Source: Chloroflexota bacterium (GTDB lineage: Bacteria > Chloroflexota > Dehalococcoidia > UBA2979). Taken from it: 64,000 nt of DNA. Of this stretch, positions 8,878-16,336 are shown one piece after another. The position numbers and the translations under genes were made by a program. The notes beneath the pieces were generated by a model. That model was not told where the DNA came from. It searched no databases and saw only the letters and a program-made list of their open reading frames with translations. Numbering within the stretch: the stretch's first letter is position 1; each line of letters starts with the position of its first letter. Location: the NCBI GenBank assembly GCA_947472995.1, contig CANJBO010000004.1, positions 1 through 64,000 on the forward strand. Reading direction: 5' to 3'.

Positions 8878-9077
8878 TGGACCTCACCATGGACCTGACG
8901 ACCCAGATCGCCCAGACCTCCCCGACCTCGGCGCCGCTGACGGCGCACGAGCGCACCGTGCTCGCCACGGTGCTCGATGCGATGCGCGCCGTGCGCTACG
9001 GCTCGGTGCAGATCGTGCTGCAGGACGCGCGCGTCGTGCAGATCGACACGCTGGAGAAGAAGCGCCTTGATCGCTAA
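8877..9077 (+). CDS. YezD-family (DUF2292) small protein
   Basis: The 66-residue product has the YezD core: AMRAVRYGSVQIVLQDARVV followed by QIDTLEKKRL. The family is short and of unknown function, and in other bacteria often sits beside sulfur-assimilation genes. The start ATG overlaps the Rrf2 stop (TGATG), implying translational coupling; Met5 at 8889 is an alternative start. Its place between an Rrf2 regulator and a sulfonate-type ABC importer repeats that association. Confidence 0.8.
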   Translation: MDLTMDLTTQIAQTSPTSAPLTAHERTVLATVLDAMRAVRYGSVQIVLQDARVVQIDTLEKKRLDR

Positions 9078-9207
9078 CTCCACGCTCTCCGCCCATCGAG
9101 CAGACCAGACCACTGGAGCCAGCACGCGGTTCGCTTCGCGCTGTATCGAGCCCTGCGGGGCCCGCCTTCCACGTCTCGACTGATCTCATGCACCCGGAGG
9201 ACTCCAG

Positions 9208-10311
9208 ATGAACCGACCACCTCGAACGTGGCCGACGCTCTCGATGACGACATTCGCCGGCACGCTGCTGGCCGGCGCCGCGCTGCTGCTGGCGGCGTGC
9301 GGCGGCAGCACCTCGACGCCGGCGGGCGGCACGGGCGCTGCGGGCGGTACCGCGCCGAAGAACGTCACGCTGCGCCTCGGCTACTTCCCGAACATGACGC
9401 ACGCCCAGCCGCAGGTCGCCCTCGCGCGCGGCACGTTTGCCGAGGAACTCGGCGGCAACGTGAAGCTCGACGTGAAGACGTTCAACGCCGGTCCCGCGGC
9501 GATCGAGGCGCTCTTCGCGGGCGCGATCGACGCGACGTACATCGGCCCGAATCCGGCGATCACGGGTTACGTGCAGTCGCAGGGCAAGGAGCTGCGTATC
9601 GTCGCCGGCGCGACGAGCGCGGGCGCGCTGCTGGTGGTCCGCGGCGACGCAGGCATCAGCAAGCCGGCCGACCTCGCCAACAAGAAGCTGGCGACGCCGC
9701 AGCTGGGCAACACGCAGGACGTGGCGCTGCGCGCGTGGCTCGCGAAGAACGGGCTGAAGGACAAGGAGCACGGCGGCAACGTGCAGGTCATCCCGACCGC
9801 GAACGCCGATGCGCTCTCGCTGATCTCGCGCGGGCAGCTGGACGGTGCGTGGGTGCCGGAGCCGTGGGCGACGCGCATCGTGCAGGAAGCGAACGGCAAG
9901 GTGCTCCTCGACGAGCGCGACCTGTGGCCGAACGGCGACTTCGTGACGACGCACCTCATCGTGCGCACGAAGTTCCTGGAGGAGAACCCGGACGCCGTGG
10001 AGCGCCTGCTGCGCGCGCACGTGAAGACGACGCAGTGGATCAACGGCAACCCGGACGAGGCGAAGAAGCTGGTCAACGAGGGCATCAAGAAGATCAGCGG
10101 CGCCGCGCTCTCGGACGCCGTGATCAACGCTGCCTGGCGCAACCAGAAGATCACCAACGACCCGATCGCCTCGTCGCTGCGGCGGTCCGCGGATGACGCG
10201 TTCGCGCTCGGGTACCTCGGTGAGAAGAAGCCGGACCTCGCGAACATCTACGCGCTGGATCCGCTGAACAAGGTGCTGAAGGAACTCAACCTCCCGGCCG
10301 TCCAGCAATAG
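9208..10311 (+). CDS. ABC transporter substrate-binding lipoprotein, sulfonate/nitrate/taurine (SsuA) type
   Basis: The 367-residue product has a signal peptide ending in the lipobox LLAACGG, then a Thr/Gly/Ala linker and the SsuA/NMT1 fold: RLGYFPNMTHAQPQVALARG, AGAIDATYIGPNPAI, LANKKLATPQLGNTQ and DGAWVPEPWATRI. These match the aliphatic sulfonate/nitrate/taurine binding-protein family. The ligand cannot be fixed from sequence; the upstream Rrf2 and YezD genes favour an organosulfur compound. ATG 9208 has a ggaggact Shine-Dalgarno. The ATPase and permease follow at once. Confidence 0.9.
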   Translation: MNRPPRTWPTLSMTTFAGTLLAGAALLLAACGGSTSTPAGGTGAAGGTAPKNVTLRLGYFPNMTHAQPQVALARGTFAEELGGNVKLDVKTFNAGPAAIEALFAGAIDATYIGPNPAITGYVQSQGKELRIVAGATSAGALLVVRGDAGISKPADLANKKLATPQLGNTQDVALRAWLAKNGLKDKEHGGNVQVIPTANADALSLISRGQLDGAWVPEPWATRIVQEANGKVLLDERDLWPNGDFVTTHLIVRTKFLEENPDAVERLLRAHVKTTQWINGNPDEAKKLVNEGIKKISGAALSDAVINAAWRNQKITNDPIASSLRRSADDAFALGYLGEKKPDLANIYALDPLNKVLKELNLPAVQQ

Positions 10312-10358
10312 CGCGGCAGGAGCAGGGACCTGAGTCTACAGATGACAGGGGCCGACGA

Positions 10359-11192
10359 ATGACAGGCATCACCGAACAGCGAGAGGTCGTCGCTGCGGCG
10401 GCACGCGGGGCGCAAGCCCCGCTGCTGGCGCTCACCGGCATCTCGAAGCGCTTCCAGACCGCGCGCCAGGACACGCTCGCCCTCGACGACGTGTCGCTCG
10501 AGGTGCGTCGGGGCGAGGTGGTGTGCATCGTCGGCCCCTCGGGCTGCGGCAAGTCCACGCTGCTGAACATCGCGGCCGGCATCGACACGCACTTCGACGG
10601 CGACGCGACGTTCGAGGGCGATCCGATCACCGGCATGGCCCGCGAGCGCGCGGTCGTGTTCCAGGAGCCGGCGCTGTTCCCGTGGCTGAACGTCCGCGCC
10701 AACGTGGAGTTCGGCCTGAAGCTGCGCGGCGTGCCGAAGGCGGAGCGCAAGGCGATCGTCGACCGCCAGCTGGCGATGGTGAACCTCTCGCGGTTCGATC
10801 GCGCGTACATCCACGAGCTGTCAGGCGGCATGAAGCAGCGCGTGCAGCTGGCGCGCGCGCTGGCCGTCGAGCCGCACATGCTGATGATGGACGAGCCGTT
10901 CGCCGCCCTCGACGCGCAGACGCGCGACGACCTCCAGGGTGAGCTGCAGTCCGTCGCCGGGCGCATCGGCGCCACCGTGCTGTTCGTCACGCACAACGTG
11001 CGCGAGGCCGTGATCCTCGGCGACCGCGTGGTCGTGATGTCGAGGGGGCCGGGGCGCATCCGGCGCGTCATCGACATCCCGCTGAGCCGCCCGCGCACGC
11101 CCGACGACCATGACGTGGCGGACTTCGCGGCGATGGTGCGCGCGGAGCTGCAGGAGTCGTCCACCGAGGCGGAGCCGCGCTATGCGATTTAA
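10359..11192 (+). CDS. ABC transporter ATPase, SsuB/TauB/NrtD type
   Basis: The 277-residue product carries Walker A GPSGCGKST, Q-loop VFQEPALFPWLNV, signature LSGGMKQRVQLARAL, Walker B LMMDEPFAALD and switch histidine in FVTHNVREA. The Q-loop text and DEPFAALD are typical of the nitrate/sulfonate/taurine importer ATPases. The stop overlaps the permease start by 11 bases, which supports co-translation and one complex. The first 25 residues are a variable extension. Confidence 0.92.
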   Translation: MTGITEQREVVAAAARGAQAPLLALTGISKRFQTARQDTLALDDVSLEVRRGEVVCIVGPSGCGKSTLLNIAAGIDTHFDGDATFEGDPITGMARERAVVFQEPALFPWLNVRANVEFGLKLRGVPKAERKAIVDRQLAMVNLSRFDRAYIHELSGGMKQRVQLARALAVEPHMLMMDEPFAALDAQTRDDLQGELQSVAGRIGATVLFVTHNVREAVILGDRVVVMSRGPGRIRRVIDIPLSRPRTPDDHDVADFAAMVRAELQESSTEAEPRYAI

Positions 11193-11967
11193 CGCGCCCG
11201 GTCGGGAGACCGGCTACAAGCTGCTGCGCATCCTCGCGTTCTACGTGCTGGTGATCGGCGGGTGGTGGCTGATCGCCAACGCCGAGATCTGGTCGCCGTT
11301 CCTGTTCCCCGCGCCGGACTCCGTGTTCCGGTCGCTCCGCACGAACATCGACAACGGGCAGATCCCGGCGGCGATCGGCGCGACGTTGCAGCGCATGGCC
11401 GTCGGCTACGTCCTGTCGTTCGTCATCGGCATGTCGCTCGGCATCCTGAACGCCTCGTCGAGATGGGCGCGCGAGACGATCGGCGGCATCGTGCTGGGCG
11501 TGCAGTCGCTGCCCAGCATCACGTGGCTGCCGCTGGCGGTGCTCTGGTTCGGCCTGACGGAGAAGGCGATCATCTTCGTCGTGCTGATGGGGTCGGCCTG
11601 CTCGATCGCGATCTCGGCGCAGGCCGGCATCCAGGGCATCCCGCCGCTGCTCCAGCGCGCCGCCGGCACGCTCGGCGCCTCGAGGTGGCAGGCGTACCTC
11701 TACGTCGTGCTGCCGGGGATGATCCCGGTGATGGTGCAGGGGATGAAGCAGGGCTGGTCGTTCGCGTGGCGGTCGCTGATGGCGGGCGAGCTGCTCTTCG
11801 TCAGCGCGGGCCTCGGGCACCTGCTGAACGTGGGGCGAGACCTGAACAACATCAACATGGTGTTCGCGGTGATGATCGTGATCGTCGTCGTCGGCGTGCT
11901 GGTGGACCGCCTGATCTTCGGGCGCGCGGAGCGCTGGGTGCTCGAACGGTGGGGCTACGCCGCATAG
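11182..11967 (+). CDS. ABC transporter permease, SsuC/TauC type
   Basis: The 261-residue product has about six membrane helices and the EAA-type cytoplasmic loop in QRAAGTLGASRWQAYLYVVLPG, which contacts the ATPase. SLPSITWLPLAVLWFGLTEK is characteristic of the sulfonate/nitrate permease group. ATG 11182 lies inside the ATPase gene, an 11-base overlap. It is the last gene of the importer unit. Confidence 0.92.
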   Translation: MRFNAPGRETGYKLLRILAFYVLVIGGWWLIANAEIWSPFLFPAPDSVFRSLRTNIDNGQIPAAIGATLQRMAVGYVLSFVIGMSLGILNASSRWARETIGGIVLGVQSLPSITWLPLAVLWFGLTEKAIIFVVLMGSACSIAISAQAGIQGIPPLLQRAAGTLGASRWQAYLYVVLPGMIPVMVQGMKQGWSFAWRSLMAGELLFVSAGLGHLLNVGRDLNNINMVFAVMIVIVVVGVLVDRLIFGRAERWVLERWGYAA

Positions 11968-12128
11968 CGGCGTCAAGGCTTGCGTGGGCCGGGTGTGCTA
12001 TGCTGGGGGTCTCCTCAGCTCTTCGGCGACGTTCAAGCACGTCCACCCTGGTACCTGAGCGAACGAGCGGTTTGCCGTGCCAGTGGTTCGGCCTGTGCCG
12101 GTGTGTCATCCGGCTGAAAGTGTTGGTT

Positions 12129-12566
12129 GTGACTCAGCGTATTTATGTTGGAAACCTGTCGTTCTCCGCTACGGAGGCCGAGGTGTCCGAGCTCTTCAGC
12201 CAGTTTGGCGAAGTCGTCTCGTGCGCCCTCCCCACCGACCGCGAGACGGGTCGCCCGCGCGGCTTCGGCTTCGTGGAGATGTCGAACGAGGACGCCAAGA
12301 AGGCGATCCAGTCGCTCGACGGCAAGGACTTCGGCGGTCGCTCGCTGCGCGTCAACGAGGCTCAGCCTCGTGAGAGCCGCGGCGGTGGCGGCGGCGGCGG
12401 TTACGGCGGCGGTGGTGGCGGCGGCTACGGTGGCGGCGGTGGCGGCTACGGTGGTGGCGGCGGCTCGCGCGGCGGTGGCGGCGGCTACGGCGGGGGCAGC
12501 GGCGGCGGCGGCGGCTACGGCGGCGGCGGTGGCTCGCGCGGCGGTGGTGGCGGTAGCCGCTACTAG
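12129..12566 (+). CDS. RNA-binding protein: RRM domain plus glycine-rich tail
   Basis: The product of about 145 residues has one RRM domain with RNP2 (IYVGNL) and RNP1 (RGFGFVEM) intact, then a tail of about 65 residues made of Gly runs broken by Tyr, Ser and Arg (GGYGGG, SRGGGG). This is the layout of bacterial glycine-rich RNA-binding proteins and plant GRPs, often induced by cold. The GTG at 12129 gives VTQRIYVGNL; GTG 12120 is an alternative. An extended -10 (TGCTATGCT) at 11996-12004 leaves a 5' leader of about 115 bases that could carry temperature or autoregulatory control. A strong terminator follows. Confidence 0.88.
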   Translation: MTQRIYVGNLSFSATEAEVSELFSQFGEVVSCALPTDRETGRPRGFGFVEMSNEDAKKAIQSLDGKDFGGRSLRVNEAQPRESRGGGGGGGYGGGGGGGYGGGGGGYGGGGGSRGGGGGYGGGSGGGGGYGGGGGSRGGGGGSRY

Positions 12567-12610
12567 TCGCTGACGCGGCGTCGACCTCGACGCTACGAAT
12601 GCACACACAC

Positions 12611-12645
12611 GAAGGGCGGGACCGCGAGGTCCCGCCCTTCTGCTT
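12611..12645 (+). terminator. Rho-independent terminator
   Basis: A 13-bp perfect stem GAAGGGCGGGACC (12611-12623) with GGTCCCGCCCTTC (12628-12640), loop GCGA, then a T-containing tail (tgcttgt). It has the same ACC-GCGA-GGT apex as the terminator near 8290. Confidence 0.85.
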
Positions 12646-12700
12646 GTCCGGCTGGTCTCTTCGACTGGTTCGCCCATGACGCGCCGTTCCGGCGGCAGCG

Positions 12701-12790
12701 CGGGGCGGCCCACCCCTGCCCCTCCCGGCGCGGGAGGGGTTGAAATTGAAGGGGCTGCGCCCCTTCAAACATCCGGCCGATGGGACGCCG
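12701..12790. repeat. Composite palindromic repeat, single module (copy A)
   Basis: The module begins GGGGCGGCCCACCCC and is followed by hairpin 1 (CCCCTCCC 12719-12726 with GGGAGGGG 12732-12739) and hairpin 2 (TTGAAGGGG 12746-12754 with CCCCTTCAA 12760-12768, loop CTGCG), ending near CCGGCCGA. The same order occurs at 20.9, 24.5 and 49.9 kb, where two modules face each other. Here only one is present, between the RRM gene terminator and the 3' end of mgtE. Confidence 0.75.
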
Positions 12791-12834
12791 AGGCTCGGCG
12801 GGTTCGCTGCCTCGACGCGCTGAGCCGAGGGCGG

Positions 12835-14163
12835 CTAGTTGAGCAGGACCAGCTTTGCGACCGAGAAGTAGATGATCAGGCCGGTCACATCGACGGCGGT
12901 CGCGACGAAGGGGGCGGACGCGCTGGCGGGGTCGAAGCCGGCGCGCCGCAGCGCGAACGGGAGGCTGCTGCCGCAGAACGTACCCCATGCGACGACGGCC
13001 ACCACGCTGACGCCCACCGTGATCGCCAGCTGCACGGTCTGTGGGCCGTACGACCCGAATGCCATCTCCCAGACGCCGATGCGCACCACGCCGATCGTCG
13101 CGAGAATCAGACCCAGCGACAGACCGATGAAGATCTCGCGCCGCGCGACGGACCACCACTCGCGCACGCCGACCTCGCCCAGCGCCATCGCGCGGATGAC
13201 GAGCGTCGAGGCCTGCGAGCCGGAGTTGCCGCCGCTGGAGATGATCAGCGGCACGAAGATCGCGAGCACGACGGCGGTCGCGATCTCCTCCTCGAAGAAC
13301 GCCATCGCCGTCGCGGTGAGCATCTCGCCGACGAACAGCAGCGCGAGCCAGCCGCCGCGCTTCTGGAGCATCGCGCGGAAGCCCGTCTGGAAGTACGGCG
13401 TGTCGAGGGCCTCCATGCCGCCGAGGCGGTGGATGTCCTCCGTCGCCTCCTCGCGCACGACGTCCAGCACGTCGTCGATGCTGATGACGCCCTTCATGCG
13501 TCCCTCGGCGTCGACGACGGGGACGGCCAGCAGGTTGTTGCGGCTGAGCACCAGCGACAGGCCCTCCTGGTCGAGGTCCTCGGGGACGGTGACGATCTCG
13601 GTGTTCATCGTGCCGGAGATGAGCTGGTTCGGGCGCGCGAGGATCAGCTCGCGGAACGAGATCACGCCGACCAGCCGGTCGTCCGGCGTCACGACGTAGA
13701 CGTAGGAGATCAGCGGGATCTGCTCGGCGGCCTGGAAGCGCAGGTATGCGAGCGCCTGCTGCGCCGTCATCTCCGGCGAGACGCGGGCGTAGCGCGGGTT
13801 CATCTTGCCGCCGGCGACGTCCTCGCGGTAGATGAGGAGCGCTTCGACCTCGGCGCGCATGGAGTAGTCGAGCAGGCCGAGGAGCGCGGGACGCAGGTCG
13901 TCGTCGACGGCCTGCAACAGGTCGGCTGCCTCGTCGCCGGGGAGCAGGCGCAGCCACACGCGCTGCTCTTGCGCGGTCAGCTCGGTGAAGAGCGCCGCGC
14001 GCTCGGAGGTCTCGAGGCTGAGGAAGAAGTCGCCGGCGCGCACGGAATCGAGCCCGTGGAAGGCTTCGAGCCGCTCGTCGCGGTCGAGGGTGTGCCAGTG
14101 GTCGGTAAATTCCGCAAGGCGGTCGGCGGCAGTCGGGTCTGCCGTCGTGGGGAACTCGGTCAT
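12835..14163 (-). CDS. mgtE: Magnesium transporter MgtE
   Basis: The 442-residue product has the N-terminal helical MgtE_N superhelix (about residues 1-130), two CBS domains (about 135-255) that sense cytosolic Mg2+, and five C-terminal membrane helices. VPLIISSGGNSGSQASTL contains the conserved GGNxGSQ of the Mg2+ pore. The family forms a dimeric, Mg2+-gated channel. I place the start at ATG 14163 because GGAGG lies six bases upstream; GTG 14178 would add five residues. A short ORF with a perfect Shine-Dalgarno lies 47 bases upstream in the leader and contains a 6-base complement to this Shine-Dalgarno. Confidence 0.95.
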   Translation of the reverse strand: MTEFPTTADPTAADRLAEFTDHWHTLDRDERLEAFHGLDSVRAGDFFLSLETSERAALFTELTAQEQRVWLRLLPGDEAADLLQAVDDDLRPALLGLLDYSMRAEVEALLIYREDVAGGKMNPRYARVSPEMTAQQALAYLRFQAAEQIPLISYVYVVTPDDRLVGVISFRELILARPNQLISGTMNTEIVTVPEDLDQEGLSLVLSRNNLLAVPVVDAEGRMKGVISIDDVLDVVREEATEDIHRLGGMEALDTPYFQTGFRAMLQKRGGWLALLFVGEMLTATAMAFFEEEIATAVVLAIFVPLIISSGGNSGSQASTLVIRAMALGEVGVREWWSVARREIFIGLSLGLILATIGVVRIGVWEMAFGSYGPQTVQLAITVGVSVVAVVAWGTFCGSSLPFALRRAGFDPASASAPFVATAVDVTGLIIYFSVAKLVLLN

Positions 14164-14210
14164 CACATGCCTCCACAACCCGCTCGGGGGCGTGAAGGCT
14201 CCCGCGCGAG

Positions 14211-14255
14211 TTAGCGCCGCTGGTGGAGCAGCCTGGTATCGCTGGGATCGCTCAT
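14211..14255 (-). CDS. Possible 14-residue leader peptide of mgtE
   Basis: ATG 14255 is preceded by the perfect Shine-Dalgarno AGGAGG six bases away and reads MSDPSDTRLLHQRR before TAA. The N-terminal Asp-Pro-x-Asp then Arg-rich C-terminus recalls enteric MgtL (MEPDPTPLPRRR...), where acidic/proline nascent chains make ribosomes fall off at low Mg2+. Codons 10-11 (CTC CAC, complement of 14223-14228) can pair with GTGGAG at the mgtE Shine-Dalgarno (complement of 14171-14176). A Mg2+-responsive role is inference; the strong start signal and position directly before mgtE are what the sequence shows. Confidence 0.5.
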   Translation of the reverse strand: MSDPSDTRLLHQRR

Positions 14256-14381
14256 TGCAAGACCTCCTGCCCGACGAGTGTCCGCCCGCATTCCGCGTAC
14301 TGCAACCGGGCCGTCAGTAGAGGATCGAGGAGCGCGGGGGAGCCTCGTCGAGGCTCGTTGCTCGCGGAGGGGACGGGCCCG

Positions 14382-15242
14382 CTAGCGCAGCGGCAGCAGC
14401 GCGTCGCAGGCGGTGGGGTTCGCCGCGGTGTACCCGGTGAGGAAGGCACTGCGGCGCTGCGCCGCGGAGCCGTGGGTCCACGACTCCGGGTTCACCTGTC
14501 CCTGCGTCTTCTGCTGGATGCGGTCGTCCCCGACCGCCGCGGCGGCGTTGAGCGCCTGGTCCAGCTCGCGGTCGGTGATCGTGACGTTGCCGGCCTTGTT
14601 GGCGAGTGCGCTCCACGCACCGGCGAGGCAGTCCGCCTGCAGCTCGAGGCCGATCGCGAGCGCCTGCGCGTCGGCCCCGCGCGAGCCCGCCTCGACGCGC
14701 TCGGTGGTGCCGCGCAACGCCTGGATGTGGTGGCCGACCTCGTGCGCGACGATGTACGTCTGGGCGTAGCGACCCGGCGCGCCGAACTGGCTCTGCAGCT
14801 GCGCGAGGAAGCCGAGGTCGAGGTACACGCTCTGATCCGCCGGGCAGTAGAACGGGCCGACCTGCGACGAGGCGTTGCCGCACCCGGTCGCGACACCCTG
14901 CTCGAAGAAGACGAGGCGCGGCGGCTGGTAGCCCTGCAGCCGCGCCGTCCAGACCTCGTTGATCTCGTTGTAGGACTTCACGACGTAGCAATCGTTGTAC
15001 TGCTCGATCGCGCCGTCCGCGTTGCAGCGCGTGCGCAGGTCGGACGTCGAGGCGCTGCCGCCGCCACTGCTCACCTCGTTCGGGACGAGGGAGGCAAGGT
15101 CGCCGCCGCCGAGCAGCTGCACGGCGACGAACAGGATGAGGCCGATGATGCCGCCGCCGCCGCCGAGCGCGACGGGGATGCCCATCCCGCGACCGCGGCG
15201 GTCATCGACGCCGGAGGTGTCTACGCGCTGATCGTCGAACAT
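14382..15242 (-). CDS. Neutral zinc metallopeptidase, YpfJ family
   Basis: The 286-residue product has a short cytoplasmic N-terminus, one Gly/Val-rich membrane helix (about residues 25-46), then an extracytoplasmic peptidase domain. YIVAHEVGHHIQ holds the HExxH zinc site and LELQADCLAGAW supplies the downstream Glu/Asp motif of PF04228. Four cysteines in the mature part could form disulfides. The family is annotated as a neutral zinc metallopeptidase with poorly known substrates. ATG 15242 puts the membrane helix near the N-terminus; upstream in-frame codons look non-coding. Confidence 0.85.
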   Translation of the reverse strand: MFDDQRVDTSGVDDRRGRGMGIPVALGGGGGIIGLILFVAVQLLGGGDLASLVPNEVSSGGGSASTSDLRTRCNADGAIEQYNDCYVVKSYNEINEVWTARLQGYQPPRLVFFEQGVATGCGNASSQVGPFYCPADQSVYLDLGFLAQLQSQFGAPGRYAQTYIVAHEVGHHIQALRGTTERVEAGSRGADAQALAIGLELQADCLAGAWSALANKAGNVTITDRELDQALNAAAAVGDDRIQQKTQGQVNPESWTHGSAAQRRSAFLTGYTAANPTACDALLPLR

Positions 15243-15333
15243 GCGACGAGTACAGCACGCCACGCTCCCCCGGCGCCATGCATCGAGCGCCGCGTGTCCC
15301 TCGCAGTCGTCTCGCAAACCGCACGGCCGAGGT

Positions 15334-15822
15334 CTACCGCTGCACGAGCGTGGCCAGCAGCTCCTCGAGGCGGTCCATGCTGACGTCCACGCCGTGCTCC
15401 ATGGAGCTGGCGACCATGTCCCGGACTTCCTTCGACTCGTAGACGCAGGTGCTGGTCAGCGTCGTGCGCCCGTCGCGCTCCTCGAAGAGGGAGGTGATCA
15501 GCGAGCCGTTGTCCGGGAACATCTCGAAGATCTCCGTGTTCACCAGCCGCGTCGGCGCGACGATCTCGCGGTACTCGCCGCGGAACGCGATCTCGTTGCC
15601 GTCGCCGTCGCGGGTCACGAAGCGCCACGTGCCGCCGACGCGCAGGTCGATCTCGCAGACGACCATGTCCTCGGCCCGCAGTCCCCACGACTGCCGGACG
15701 TGCTCCGGCGTCGTCCACGCCTCGAACACCAGTGCCGCGGGAGCGTCGAAGGTGCGCGTCATGACGATCTCGCAGTCGGAGGGCAGGGTGACCTTCAGGC
15801 GGTCGCTGTGTTCCCAGGTCAT
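15334..15822 (-). CDS. SRPBCC/AHSA1-domain protein
   Basis: The 162-residue product matches the activator-of-Hsp90-like START fold: MTRTFDAPAALVFEAWTTPEHVRQWG-like text (here VRQSWG), then DLRVGGTWRFV, FRGEYREIVAPTRLV and a C-terminal helix VSMDRLEELLA. Its ATG overlaps the upstream ArsR stop by four bases (ATGA), so the two are co-translated. ArsR-SRPBCC pairs are common; the SRPBCC partner is thought to bind a hydrophobic ligand, with no proven reaction here. Confidence 0.88.
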   Translation of the reverse strand: MTWEHSDRLKVTLPSDCEIVMTRTFDAPAALVFEAWTTPEHVRQSWGLRAEDMVVCEIDLRVGGTWRFVTRDGDGNEIAFRGEYREIVAPTRLVNTEIFEMFPDNGSLITSLFEERDGRTTLTSTCVYESKEVRDMVASSMEHGVDVSMDRLEELLATLVQR

Positions 15823-16160
15823 CGGTCTGTGCCTTTCTGTTCCTGCACTCGTTGCAGGTACTCGTCCAGCCGGTCGAACCGCGCTTCCCAGAACTGCCGG
15901 TACCCCTCCGTCCAGTCCGCGACCTCCCGCAGCGCCTCGGCGCGGAGGCGGCAGGGCCGCCACTGCGCGTGACGGCCGCGCTCGATGAGCCCGGCGTGCT
16001 CCAGCACCTTCAGGTGCTTGGAGACCGCGGGCAGGCTCATCGCGAACGGCTGCGCGAGATCGGTGACCGATGCCTCGCCCTCGGCGAGTCGCGCGAGGAT
16101 CGCGCGCCGCGTGGGGTCGGCGAGGGCGGAGAACGTGGTGCTGAGCTGATCGACCGGCAT
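15819..16160 (-). CDS. ArsR-family winged-helix repressor
   Basis: The 113-residue product contains FSALADPTRRAILARLAEGE, the ArsR opening, and recognition helix text AMSLPAVSKHLKVLEHAGL, then RGRHAQWRPCRL as the wing. No metal-binding ELCVCDL motif is present, so it is the non-metal class that travels with SRPBCC genes. A 32-bp near-palindrome lies directly upstream and very probably is its operator. Confidence 0.92.
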   Translation of the reverse strand: MPVDQLSTTFSALADPTRRAILARLAEGEASVTDLAQPFAMSLPAVSKHLKVLEHAGLIERGRHAQWRPCRLRAEALREVADWTEGYRQFWEARFDRLDEYLQRVQEQKGTDR

Positions 16161-16162
16161 AA

Positions 16163-16194
16163 TTCACCATTCAGTTAATTAACCGATAGGTGAA
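16163..16194. promoter_or_regulatory. 32-bp near-palindromic operator of the ArsR-SRPBCC unit
   Basis: The outer arms TTCACC (16163-16168) and GGTGAA (16189-16194) and the core GTTAATTAAC (16174-16183) share one centre; 13 of 16 half-site positions are complementary. It starts three bases upstream of the ArsR start codon, is the most AT-rich stretch nearby, and faces the MFS gene on the other side. Autorepression by ArsR binding is the likely role. Confidence 0.7.
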
Positions 16195-16336
16195 CTATAG
16201 CGCGCCCGTCCGCCCCGTCAACCGCCCCTTTTGGCGCCCGGATCGTTATCACGAACGAGGGCGGCCCCTCTGTGCGAGGCGCGTATATTCAGAGCGGGGC
16301 GTGTCCCGCCCTCCACGAGGCCCGCCGAGGATCGCC

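Noticed and set aside
9078..9207. SAM-type riboswitch before the sulfonate-type importer
   Set aside because: No conserved SAM-I or SAM-IV core could be found in the 130-bp gap.
12370..12566. CRISPR-like or microsatellite array of GGCGGT units
   Set aside because: It is in frame as the glycine-rich tail of an RRM protein, without spacers or fixed repeat length.
14163..14380. M-box Mg2+ riboswitch upstream of mgtE
   Set aside because: The leader has a short ORF and simple pairing but not the conserved M-box core sequence.
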